Assembly (NCBI GenBank): GCA_028285415.1
Contig: JANQPF010000022.1
Span: 62,001-126,000 of the forward strand
Origin: Pseudomonadales bacterium
Lineage (GTDB): Bacteria > Pseudomonadota > Gammaproteobacteria > Pseudomonadales > Azotimanducaceae
Direction of reading: 5' to 3'
Length of the DNA stretch: 64,000 nucleotides
This document shows, piece by piece, positions 9,400-18,259 of this stretch. The first letter of the stretch is position 1; the number at the start of each line of letters is the position of its first letter. The translations under genes and the position numbers were made by a program. Under the pieces are notes generated by a model, which saw only the letters and a list, made by a program, of their open reading frames with translations, was not told the DNA's origin and did not search any database.

Positions 9400-10608
9400 A
9401 TGGGCCGCGTGGCGAAACTCTGCCTCACGATGCTGTGCCTGCTGCTCAGCTCGGTAGCCCATGGCGCGGAACAGCCACTCCTGCCCGAACGCATCATTAG
9501 AGACGTGGGCCGTATTCTGGAGCGCGCCGACGACGATCCGCAGGCGGCAATTGATGCGTTGTCAGACCTGTTGGAGAGACGCCAGCGCTCGAGGCAGGTG
9601 CAGGCGTACATTACCCAGCAGCAAGCGGCGCTCCTCATTCGCGAACAGCAGATTGGGCAAGCGCGTGATGCGCTGCGCAAGGTGCTTGCCGGGCAGCCAG
9701 CGGATTTTGCCCTGCCGCTGCGGCTCATGCTGGGACAGGCGTTGTTGATGCTCGACGACTATGCCGCGGGGCTTGCTGAGCTCGAAGCGTGGGCGGAAAC
9801 GGTGGCTGAGCCGGACCCGGCAGGCCTTTTCCTGCTGGGTTATGGTTATCTTCGCACCGACGATCTGGATCGGGGTATCGCTCGTCTGGAAGAGGCGATC
9901 GGGACGGCGGAAGGTAAACCGCGTAACCACTGGATCGAGCTCCTGGCCTACGCTTACGCGAGGGCGGATCGCGCTGAGGACGCGCTCAAGCTCATGCAGG
10001 ATCTCCTCGCCATAGATCCCGGACAGGAACGCTGGTGGCGCCAACTGGCTTCGGTTTTGCTCCTGATGGAAGAGATTGCCCGTGGGACCGCGGCGCTTGC
10101 CGTTGCCGAGCATGTCAAACCGGGGACGTTCGAACAACGCCGTCGCCTGGCGCGCTTTCTGGCACACATGGGTCTGCCCTTTGAAGGTGGCCAGACGCTG
10201 GCCGCGGCGCTTGTGGATCACGCCGACGAAGCGTCGGCGGATGACCGGCTCCTGCTGGCGGAGATGTGGGTGCTGGCGCGGGAGTTTGACGCCGCCACCG
10301 AAGCGCTCGAAAACGTGCAGGCGGAGCTGCCGGAAGACGGTAAGCCGTCACTCATTCTGGGCCAGCTGCATCTGCACTGGGAGCGCTACGAGGAAGCGGG
10401 CGCTGCCCTCTACAAGGCAACAGAGGTCTACGGTGAGGAGACCCCCGCGCAGATTTACTATCTCCTTGCCATCACTCACATCAACCTCGAGCAGTACGAT
10501 GACGCGCGACGCGTCCTGGTGCGCCTCGAGGCTGATGAGGAATATGCCGCCAAGGGCGCCCAGCTCGAACGTTTCCTTGCCAGCCGGGAGGCTGACGAGA
10601 ATGCCTAG
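9400..10608 (+). CDS. Exported TPR-repeat protein of the TonB operon
   Basis: 402-residue protein with a signal peptide (about 1-24, ending AHGAE) and a series of tetratricopeptide-like helical pairs through most of the chain, for example ALRKVLAGQPADFALPLRLMLGQALL and YLLAITHINLEQYDDARRVL. A TPR protein often closes DUF3450/TtpC/ExbBD/TonB operons, where it probably acts as a periplasmic assembly partner. The ATG at 9400 follows GGAGGAGG and starts just after the tonB stop. Upstream in-frame codons lie inside tonB and are not used. Confidence 0.85.
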   Translation: MGRVAKLCLTMLCLLLSSVAHGAEQPLLPERIIRDVGRILERADDDPQAAIDALSDLLERRQRSRQVQAYITQQQAALLIREQQIGQARDALRKVLAGQPADFALPLRLMLGQALLMLDDYAAGLAELEAWAETVAEPDPAGLFLLGYGYLRTDDLDRGIARLEEAIGTAEGKPRNHWIELLAYAYARADRAEDALKLMQDLLAIDPGQERWWRQLASVLLLMEEIARGTAALAVAEHVKPGTFEQRRRLARFLAHMGLPFEGGQTLAAALVDHADEASADDRLLLAEMWVLAREFDAATEALENVQAELPEDGKPSLILGQLHLHWERYEEAGAALYKATEVYGEETPAQIYYLLAITHINLEQYDDARRVLVRLEADEEYAAKGAQLERFLASREADENA

Positions 10609-10710
10609 GCGGCCGCTTCAGCCACTGTCTTTGTTGGACCTGACGGGCTCGAGGCGTGCTTGCGGGGGCGGTCTCAGGTAACCTTCTGTTTCAGTCGGAG
10701 AAGCGCACCT

Positions 10711-11810
10711 ATGTTGTTTCAATCACTGCTGCGGTGGTGCAGCGTGGTACTGGTTGCCGCGGGCGTCAGCTGGGAAGTTGCACTTGCCGCCTCCACCCCC
10801 GTCGCCGTCGCCGAAGTGACGCAAGTCGAACTGCAGGACCCGGTCAATCTGGTGGGCTCAGTGCTACCCAGACGCAACGCCATGGTCTCAGCCCAGGTCA
10901 ACGGTCTCGTCGAAGATATCTGGGTCGACGAAGGCAGCCGCGTGAACGCGGGAGACCCGCTGTTTCAGCTGGACGCTGAGCTGGCGCGCATCGGTGTTGA
11001 CCGTAGTGCCGCCCGCCTCAGGCAGGCGCGTGCCGAGTTGAAAGAAAGTGAGCGGCAGTTACGAGAAGCGCGGCGCCTGCGCGAAGCAGGCCACATACCC
11101 GTCAGCGCGCTCGAAACGGCGGAGAACAACGTTGAGGTCGCGGCAGCGGTAGTTGGTCAGAACGAAGCGGAGCTTGCATCGGCTCGAGAGACGCTCAACC
11201 GCCACAAAGTGAGCGCGCCGTTTGCCGGCGTGGTAACCCGCAAGGTGGCTGAGCTGGGCCAGTGGCTCAGTACCGGCACTCCGGCGCTGGAGCTGGCGGA
11301 TACCGATGCCGTGCGGGTCGAAGTTGCGGTGCCACAGCAATACATCGGCGGCGTGACGCTCGGCACTCAGGCGCGGATATCTCTCGATGCGCTGCCCGAA
11401 CGGGATCTGACGAGCACGGTTTTCGCCATCATTCCCCGTGACGTCGACAGCGCCCGCACGGTGCCGATCTGGCTCGAAGTTACCAACGCGGATGGCGCCA
11501 TCCTGCTGGGATGTCGGCACGCGTTTCGCTCGGCCTCGGTGAGCGTGGCGGGCTTGCACTTGCCGTTCCTAACGATGCGCTTGTCCGGCGCGCAGATGGC
11601 AGCGTGCTCCTCTGGCTGCTGCAGGAAGGTGAGCCCGACCTTACCGTCAAGCCGGTCAACGTTGCTCTCGGACGGCGCGATGCCCGCTACAGCGAAATCG
11701 TCAGCCAGGAGGTAAAGCTTGGTGACCGCGTGGTCGTGCGTGGCAACGAGTCGCTCCGCCCTGGACAGGCGGTGTACGTCGTCGAGGGTTACATGGTCGG
11801 AGGCGACTGA
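10711..11810 (+). pseudogene. RND efflux periplasmic adaptor (membrane fusion protein) with a one-base frameshift
   Basis: Periplasmic adaptor of the AcrA/MexA type: a signal peptide ends near residue 28, then come a lipoyl/coiled-coil hairpin (about 60-170) and a beta-barrel. The frame breaks at the G-run 11508-11510. In frame, the protein reads on into unrelated residues, while homology continues one frame over from an ATG at 11511 (MSARVSLGLG...) to the stop at 11810. One extra G would restore about 366 continuous residues (...AILLGMSARV...). GGAG precedes the start. The pump gene overlaps the stop by one base. This is either a real mutation, a sequencing error or recoding; no classic slippery heptamer is present. 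Confidence 0.8.
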
Positions 11811-14800
11811 TGTTTCAAGCGGCTATCTCCCGGCCGGTGGTTGTCACCGTAGGCATTCTGATTCTGTGCCTGATGGGTGCGCTTGCGGTGTTTCAGGTTC
11901 CGGTGCAGATGATCCCGGACATCGAGGCGCGCGTGCTGACGGTCGAGACGCGGTGGCCGGGCGCTACGCCGCAGGACGTCGAGAAAGAGATCATCATCGA
12001 GCAGGAAGAGTATCTGCGACGCATCCCGGGCCTCGAGCGCATCACGTCCCGGGCGGCCACCTCGCGAGCGGAGGTTGAGCTCGAGTTTCCCCTCGGCGTA
12101 GACATCAACGAAGTTCTCATCCTGGTCAACAACGCACTCTCCCAGGTGCCGAGCTATCCGGAAAACGTCGACGAGCCGCGCATCAGCACAAGCTCGGTTT
12201 CGGACAACCCGTTCATGTTCTTCAGCGTACGCCCGGTGGCGGGCAATCCCGACCAGATTGACATACGCACGCAACAGGATTTCGTCGAAGACCATGTCCG
12301 CACCCGCCTGGAGCAGGTGCCTGGCGTATCAGACGTCGGCGTCACCGGTGGCGCGGAGCGGCAGGTCAGGATTCTGGTTGATCCCTCCAAGCTTGCCGAG
12401 CGCAACTTACGTTTGATTGACGTGCGCAACGCCATTCGTGCGCGCAACCGTGACGTGTCCGGGGGTGACGTGAATGCCGGTAAGCGCCGCTACCTGCTGC
12501 GCACCGTTGGCCGCTTCGAGACCCTCGAGGACATGGAGCAGCTGGTCATTGCGCGGCGGGGTGGTGCTTTGATCCGCCTGGAAGACGTGGCTCAGGTTGA
12601 GCAGAGCTACGCCGAGATCCGCAACTACGCCTTTACGAGCAGCGAGTCCATGATTGGCATGCGTTTGCGCAAGGAAGTGGGCGCCAATGTGGTCGAGGTC
12701 AAAGCGGGGGTGCAGGAAGCCATACGCGAACTGAACGACGGCCTGCTGGCTGAGCGAGGGCTCGAGGTCAGGTTGACGTCGGACGATGTCGTTTACGTCG
12801 TCGAAGCGGTGCAGGTGGTCTGGCGGAATCTGCTGATTGGCGCGGTTCTGGCGACGCTGACCATGTTCGCGTTTCTGCGCTCGTCTTCGGCCACGATGAT
12901 CGGTGCGCTGGGCATACCCATCTGCACAATTGCCGCGTTTCTCGGGCTTCTGGTCACCGGGCGCACGATCAACGTCATTTCTCTGGCAGGCGTTGCGTTT
13001 GCCATCGGCATGACGCTCGACAACAACATTGTCGTGCTCGAGAACATTTACCGGCATCTGGCGATGGGCAAGAAACGTCTCAGTGCGGCGCTGGACGGGG
13101 TTCGCGAGGTCTGGCCCGCGGTGCTGGCATCGACGCTGACGACGGTGTTCGTCTTTCTGCCGATCGTCTTCATTCAGGACGAGGCAGGGCAGCTGTATTC
13201 GGACATTGCCATTGCCATTGCTTCGTCCATTGTCATGTCGCTCCTCGTTGCGACGCTGCTCGTGCCAACCGCGTCGGGGCGCTTGTTGCACATACCGTCC
13301 GAAGCCGCACAACATGGTAAGTGGTCTCGCTCCGGCATTGCGCTGCAGGGGCGAATCGTCGCTGCGGTCGAATGGCTTCTGCAGAGCGTCGCCCGCAGGC
13401 TTGCCGTGGTCGGGGGAGCTCTGGGGACATCGCTTCTCATCATCCTGTTCCTGACCCCGCCTGCCGAGTATCTCCCCGAGGGCGAAGAAGCCAAGGTGTT
13501 CGGCCTGATGTTTGCACCACCGGGCTACAACATCGACACCATGCGTGACGTCTACCGTGAGATTGATGGGGTATTCAGCCCCAACTTTGGCGCTGATCCG
13601 GAGGACTTTGCCGAGGGGCGCAGCAACATACCGGCAATCAAGGGCAACGTGAGCTTCGTCAGCACAAACCGCGTGTTTTACCTCGTCGAAGCGGCCGACC
13701 GGGCGCAAACCGATGCGCTAGTTGACGCCGTATCAGCGGAGGTTGGAAAGATGCCCGGGCTGCTCGCGTTCGCCAACCGGGGGAGCATATTCTCCGGCAA
13801 CTCCGGCGGCACCCGCAGCATTAACGTGGATATCAGCGCGCCAGACCTCGAAACCCTGTTTGCAGCGAGTTTCTCGGCATTTCGCAAAGCGCGATCGCTG
13901 TTCGAAAACCCTCAGGTGCGCCCTGATCCCTCGAATCTCACGATGGGCCAGCCGCTGCTCGAGGTGCGCCCCGACTGGGAACGCGCGGCTGAGCTCGGGG
14001 TGGATCCCGCAGATCTCGGCTATACGGTCTGGGCGTATTCGGACGGCGCCTTCGTGGACGAGTTCTTCATGGCGGATGAGAAGATCGACATGTTCCTCTA
14101 CTCGGCCTCGGGCAACATTCTGCATCCGCGAGACATCGATGGCGTAAGCCTTTATACCGATGCAGGTACCGTGGTGCCGCTATCGTCGGTGGCGACGGTG
14201 CGGGAGACGGTCAATACCGAGACCATACGCCGGGTTGACGGTGAGCGTACCGTCACGCTCAGCATCGTGCCGCCGCGCTCCGTTGCGCTGGAAACGGCCA
14301 TTGATCGGGTAAGAACCGAGCTCATTCAGGGCATGCGTGCCGACGGCAGCGTTCCCGAGCGTGTGCAGATGAGCATCAGTGGCGCGTCCGACAGTATGGA
14401 AACTACGAGGAATGCGCTGAGCGGCAACTTTGCCGTGGCGTTAGCGATCGCTTATCTGTTGCTCGTTGCGGTGTTTTCTCACTGGGGTTATCCGCTTCTG
14501 ATCATGACGGCCATTCCGATTGGCGTCAGCGGCGGGATTGTCGGCCTGTGGCTCCTCAATGCGTTTGGCGGTTTGCTGGGTTCCATGGGATTGCCTGAGA
14601 TTGTGCAGCCGTTCGACCTCATCACGATGCTCGGCTTTCTGGTGCTGATCGGGACTGTCGTCAACAACCCCATTCTCATCGTCGAACGCACGTTGCGAAA
14701 TCTACGTACGCATCAGGCAGGCGTCGAGGAGGCTGTCGTAGAAGCGGTCCGCAGCCGCATCCGGCCGATCACCATGTCGATGGTGACAACCGTATTTGGT

Positions 14801-14977
14801 CTGGCACCTCTCGTCTTTTTCCCGGGCTCGGGCACCGAACTCTACCGGGGCCTTGGCGCTATCGTGCTGTTCGGGCTCCTATTCTCCACGATCATTACGC
14901 TGACGTTCGTGCCCTCCGTGCTGTCGCTTGTCCTGCAGTGGCGCCGGCAGGCACGGCCGGCACTGGCGGAGGCTTAG
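11810..14977 (+). CDS. RND efflux transporter permease (AcrB/HAE family)
   Basis: 1055-residue inner-membrane RND pump with the usual 12-helix plan and two large periplasmic loops. The N-terminus AISRPVVVTVGILILCL and the TM4 segment GMTLDNNIVVLENIYRH are typical. At the AcrB proton-relay sites this protein has Asp404-Asn405 in TM4 (AcrB has Asp-Asp) and Asn952-Asn953 in TM10 (AcrB has Lys-Asn). It therefore belongs to a branch with an altered relay, as I recall for SwrC-like pumps. It is coupled to the frameshifted adaptor gene; no outer-membrane TolC partner is present. The substrate is unknown. Confidence 0.92.
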   Translation: MFQAAISRPVVVTVGILILCLMGALAVFQVPVQMIPDIEARVLTVETRWPGATPQDVEKEIIIEQEEYLRRIPGLERITSRAATSRAEVELEFPLGVDINEVLILVNNALSQVPSYPENVDEPRISTSSVSDNPFMFFSVRPVAGNPDQIDIRTQQDFVEDHVRTRLEQVPGVSDVGVTGGAERQVRILVDPSKLAERNLRLIDVRNAIRARNRDVSGGDVNAGKRRYLLRTVGRFETLEDMEQLVIARRGGALIRLEDVAQVEQSYAEIRNYAFTSSESMIGMRLRKEVGANVVEVKAGVQEAIRELNDGLLAERGLEVRLTSDDVVYVVEAVQVVWRNLLIGAVLATLTMFAFLRSSSATMIGALGIPICTIAAFLGLLVTGRTINVISLAGVAFAIGMTLDNNIVVLENIYRHLAMGKKRLSAALDGVREVWPAVLASTLTTVFVFLPIVFIQDEAGQLYSDIAIAIASSIVMSLLVATLLVPTASGRLLHIPSEAAQHGKWSRSGIALQGRIVAAVEWLLQSVARRLAVVGGALGTSLLIILFLTPPAEYLPEGEEAKVFGLMFAPPGYNIDTMRDVYREIDGVFSPNFGADPEDFAEGRSNIPAIKGNVSFVSTNRVFYLVEAADRAQTDALVDAVSAEVGKMPGLLAFANRGSIFSGNSGGTRSINVDISAPDLETLFAASFSAFRKARSLFENPQVRPDPSNLTMGQPLLEVRPDWERAAELGVDPADLGYTVWAYSDGAFVDEFFMADEKIDMFLYSASGNILHPRDIDGVSLYTDAGTVVPLSSVATVRETVNTETIRRVDGERTVTLSIVPPRSVALETAIDRVRTELIQGMRADGSVPERVQMSISGASDSMETTRNALSGNFAVALAIAYLLLVAVFSHWGYPLLIMTAIPIGVSGGIVGLWLLNAFGGLLGSMGLPEIVQPFDLITMLGFLVLIGTVVNNPILIVERTLRNLRTHQAGVEEAVVEAVRSRIRPITMSMVTTVFGLAPLVFFPGSGTELYRGLGAIVLFGLLFSTIITLTFVPSVLSLVLQWRRQARPALAEA

Positions 14978-16422
14978 GTTTTAGCGGGCCGCAACTTCAG
15001 GCAGAACCAGACGATCAGCGCGGCGAACAGGCACAAAACGCTGATGGAAACCCAGCCGAAGCTCCGAGGCAGAAAGTCGATCGTCGGGAAGATGGGCCAG
15101 ACGCCAGACACGAGATAGGCGCCAGCCGGCGTGTACAAGGCGATTCCCCAGATTAGACCGGATAAGACGCACGCCAACGCCAGGAAGCCCCGCGCCCAGG
15201 TCGCAGGTAAAGACAGGCCGTGACTTCCTTTCACAAGTCGAGCAAGGGCGCTGAGCGCAACGATCAAGGTCAGCAGGGCGGTGACGGCGGCGATGGCTTG
15301 CATCAGACGGGTGGTCTCTTGCTGGCGTTCGAAGTAGTCGCTGCAGGATGCCTCCATGGCAGCAGGGCCAAACTCCGCATCCCATCGACATGCCACCTCG
15401 TAGCCGAAAGCGCCGCCACTCTCCGAATTCGTCAGTACGACGATGCCGTCCCCGGAGGCGGGGGCAAACTGCATATTTGCCTTCCATCCAAAATTGCTGC
15501 CGCTATGGCCAACGAGAACACCGTCTTCCGATATGAAAAAACCGAGCCCAATCCGCAGGCTGCCGGTGTCTGCAATGGGCGTGTGCATGACGGTGACGTC
15601 TGCCGGACTCAACACGTCGTTCTGGCTGACATTGGCGATGACAAAGCGCGCGATATCGGGTCCGGTTGCATGCAACGAGGCTGCGGCCTGAGCACGGAAA
15701 TTGTGATGAGGAATGACGTTTCTGGTGTGTCCGTGGGGTTGGACCAGTCGTTCGCGCAGGGCCGTGTCGGGCTCGTAGCTCGAGCTGGTCATCCCCAGCG
15801 GCTCGAGCACCGCCCGTTCTGCGTACTGCGAGAACGGTTCGCCGCTGATCTCCTCCACGATGAGCTGCATCAGCGTATATCCACCACCTGAATACGAAAA
15901 CGATTCGCCGGGAGGCTGCATGACGAAAACGGCGCCGGAACCTCCGGTGTCACCGGACAACGACGCTTTGATGGAGGGCACGGGCGTGCCCTCTCGAAAA
16001 CCCGGATAGCCCGAAAGCGAAAGACCTCCGGTGTGCGAAAGCAAACGACGCAGCGTGATGCCGGTGTGGTCGAACTCCGACGGCGGCAGCTGCCAGCGGG
16101 TTAAGTAGGTTGCTACGGGTTCGTCGAGGTCGAGCTTGCCGGCGTCCACCAGCGTCAGGATTGCCCACGCGGCCACCGGTTTCGAAACGGACCCGATCTG
16201 AAACACAGAGTCCGGCGTTACCGGAGCAGCGGCGTCCGCAGCAGCATGACCCAGGGACAGCACCGCCTTGATTTCCGCGTTGTCGACAATCACCACTGAA
16301 GCGCCAACCACCTCGTGGAAAGTCATGCGCTCCTCAACGTAGGCCCGGAATGCATCCGTTTGCGCCTGGGCTGGTGCCGCCAGGAAGACGAGACCCAATA
16401 CTTGCCAGAACCGTAGTATCAC
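14974..16422 (-). CDS. CubicO/class C beta-lactamase-like serine hydrolase with membrane tail
   Basis: 482-residue exported hydrolase. A signal peptide (about 1-21, ending AQAQ) leads into a beta-lactamase/DD-peptidase-fold domain with SxxK at Ser78-Lys81 (SVSK) and a Tyr-Ser-Gly element at 177-179. About 115 C-terminal residues contain several membrane helices. Such proteins are usually esterases or peptidases rather than antibiotic-resistance enzymes. The start is inferred as GTG at 16422 because the signal peptide begins there; longer forms run into the preceding SDR gene. It converges with the RND gene, overlapping by four bases. Confidence 0.8.
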   Translation of the reverse strand: MILRFWQVLGLVFLAAPAQAQTDAFRAYVEERMTFHEVVGASVVIVDNAEIKAVLSLGHAAADAAAPVTPDSVFQIGSVSKPVAAWAILTLVDAGKLDLDEPVATYLTRWQLPPSEFDHTGITLRRLLSHTGGLSLSGYPGFREGTPVPSIKASLSGDTGGSGAVFVMQPPGESFSYSGGGYTLMQLIVEEISGEPFSQYAERAVLEPLGMTSSSYEPDTALRERLVQPHGHTRNVIPHHNFRAQAAASLHATGPDIARFVIANVSQNDVLSPADVTVMHTPIADTGSLRIGLGFFISEDGVLVGHSGSNFGWKANMQFAPASGDGIVVLTNSESGGAFGYEVACRWDAEFGPAAMEASCSDYFERQQETTRLMQAIAAVTALLTLIVALSALARLVKGSHGLSLPATWARGFLALACVLSGLIWGIALYTPAGAYLVSGVWPIFPTIDFLPRSFGWVSISVLCLFAALIVWFCLKLRPAKT

Positions 16423-16435
16423 CGGTGGCTCACGG

Positions 16436-17230
16436 TCACGAGACGACCGAACCCCCGTCACAGGTAATGACGTCGCCGACCGTGAAGCCGCTGGCTTTCG
16501 ACGCCAGGAATATGGCCAGCCCTGCAATGTCCTCGGCTTTACCGACACGCCCGCGCGGATTGCTTTTACCTACGGCGTCCCAGTCTGTGTTCTCTGCATC
16601 TCCGCCGCCACCCACGCCGGTGCTCAGCATATAGGTGGGGAACGGGCCCGGTGCAATGCCGTTGACGATGATGTTGCGTTTGATCAGGTGTGCGGCCAGC
16701 ACGCGGGTAAGGTGATGGATGGCAGCCTTGGACGGGCCGTAGGAGAAGTTGTCGAATATTGGAGTCTTGATGCCGTCTATGGAGCCGACGTTGATGATCC
16801 GCGCCGGTTCGTCGAAGGTCGCCGCCTTTTCGAGCAGCGGAAGCAGCTTCTGTGCCAGGAAGAACGGGCCTTTGACGTTCGTGTTCATGACTTTGTCCCA
16901 GCCCACTTCCGGAAACTCTTCGAGCGGCGCACCCCAGGCCACACCCGCGTTGTTGATGAGCACATCGAGGTGATCTTCGCGCTGGTTGAAGGCATCGACG
17001 AATCCCTGGATGCCTTCGAGCGTGGCCATGTCCGCCGGTAGAGACACGCACTCACCGCCGAATTCAGCCTGGAGGCGCTCTGCCGTGGCGTTGCACACGT
17101 CAGCTTTGCGCGAGCTAATATAGACCTTTGCGCCGTTGGCGAGAAACCCTGCGGCAATCATCTCGCCGATGCCGCGCGACCCACCTGTGACGATGACCAC
17201 TTTACCCTCTACTGAAAACAGGTCCTGCAT
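16436..17230 (-). CDS. SDR family NAD(P)-dependent oxidoreductase
   Basis: 264-residue classical short-chain dehydrogenase. The cofactor motif TGGSRGIG is at residues 15-22, NNAG at 93-96, the catalytic Ser near 150, and Tyr164-Lys168 in YGPSK. The family reduces ketones or oxidises alcohols of many substrates. The serine hydrolase gene follows after 13 bases in the same direction, suggesting co-transcription. A GGAGGG-like site precedes the ATG at 17230. Substrate unknown. Confidence 0.88.
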   Translation of the reverse strand: MQDLFSVEGKVVIVTGGSRGIGEMIAAGFLANGAKVYISSRKADVCNATAERLQAEFGGECVSLPADMATLEGIQGFVDAFNQREDHLDVLINNAGVAWGAPLEEFPEVGWDKVMNTNVKGPFFLAQKLLPLLEKAATFDEPARIINVGSIDGIKTPIFDNFSYGPSKAAIHHLTRVLAAHLIKRNIIVNGIAPGPFPTYMLSTGVGGGGDAENTDWDAVGKSNPRGRVGKAEDIAGLAIFLASKASGFTVGDVITCDGGSVVS

Positions 17231-17313
17231 GATTCCACCCTCCAGTTAAAACCAGGCAGTCTAAACCAAAGACGGCAGAGGTTGGCGTATACTCGCGCGA
17301 GGGAGGAAAGATC

Positions 17314-18246
17314 ATGAGCGATTCGACGGTTTACAGCGAATTCCGGCATCCGCGGCAGATGCTTGCCTCGCAGGAGTACGACGGACATCTGTCCATTCAC
17401 GACGATGCGATGGCGGAAGACCTCGGCTTTGCCGGAGCACCGATCGAAGGACCGACGCACTTCTCCCAGTTTGTGCATCTGTTACACGATGTGTTCGGTG
17501 ACGCCTGGTTCGAGCGCGGGTGTATCAGCGCGCACTACCAGAACATGGTTGTGGAAGGTGAAGAGGTCAGGGCGTTCGTCGAACCGCCCGTTGGCGGTGC
17601 CTCCGTTGCGCGCATCGGGGCGGAGAAGCGTGACGGGACACCCGTGCTCACGGGAACCGCGTCGCTGGGGCCGGATTACGGAGAGACGGAGATTGATGCC
17701 CGCATGGCGCGGCTGCGTCCCTCGGATCAGCTGGTGATCCTGAGCGAGCTCGAGGTGGGACAGAAGGGTGCCGGGAATCCTGAAACGGTGATCATGGAGA
17801 TGTATCAGCACATGGGCCATCTATATCCCTTTTCGCTGGCGCAGAAGCTCGACGCGATTACCGAAGATCACGCTTACTATCACGCGGACGGCGCCTCACC
17901 CTGGGGAGAACCGGTCATCCCGATGGAAATGATCAGCGTGCTGGTGCAATACACTTCCGATCAATCGGGCTTCCGTGCGAAAGGTCCCGCGGTTGGTCTA
18001 TTTGCAGGGCAGGAGATCCGGATGATTGCCGGACCGTTGCTGGTTGGTCGAAGCTACCATCTCGAGCGCGAGATCATTGCGCTTTCGGAAAGCAGGCGAA
18101 CGGAGAGCAACTGGATCAAAACCCGGGTCATCGACCCGGAGACCGATACGCTCGTCGCCGAAGTCATTCTGAACTCGGCGACGCTCAAAGATTCTTATGA
18201 GAACTACGCGATAGAGGCTCAGGCGCTCGGCAAGACGCTGGACTGA
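17314..18246 (+). CDS. Double-hotdog MaoC-like protein
   Basis: 310 residues that look like two hotdog halves joined. The N-terminal half contains AGAPIEGPTHFSQFVHLL, similar to MaoC-type active-site regions. The C-terminal half ends with AGPLLVGRSYHLEREIIALSESRRTES, typical of the second hotdog strand set. It may act on an acyl-CoA or other thioester or be a non-catalytic homologue. GGGAGGAAAG precedes the ATG. It lies divergent from the SDR gene and convergent with the second S9 peptidase. The fold is likely; the reaction is not known. Confidence 0.6.
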   Translation: MSDSTVYSEFRHPRQMLASQEYDGHLSIHDDAMAEDLGFAGAPIEGPTHFSQFVHLLHDVFGDAWFERGCISAHYQNMVVEGEEVRAFVEPPVGGASVARIGAEKRDGTPVLTGTASLGPDYGETEIDARMARLRPSDQLVILSELEVGQKGAGNPETVIMEMYQHMGHLYPFSLAQKLDAITEDHAYYHADGASPWGEPVIPMEMISVLVQYTSDQSGFRAKGPAVGLFAGQEIRMIAGPLLVGRSYHLEREIIALSESRRTESNWIKTRVIDPETDTLVAEVILNSATLKDSYENYAIEAQALGKTLD

Positions 18247-18259
18247 CCTGGCGGGAAGC

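Noticed and set aside
11511-11810. Independent small gene starting at ATG 11511
   Set aside because: Its sequence is the C-terminal part of the adaptor in a shifted frame, so it is part of the broken gene.
12407-13708. 433-residue minus-strand frame inside the RND pump gene
   Set aside because: Antisense to a clear transporter; composition is Arg/Gln/His-rich and no motif is seen.
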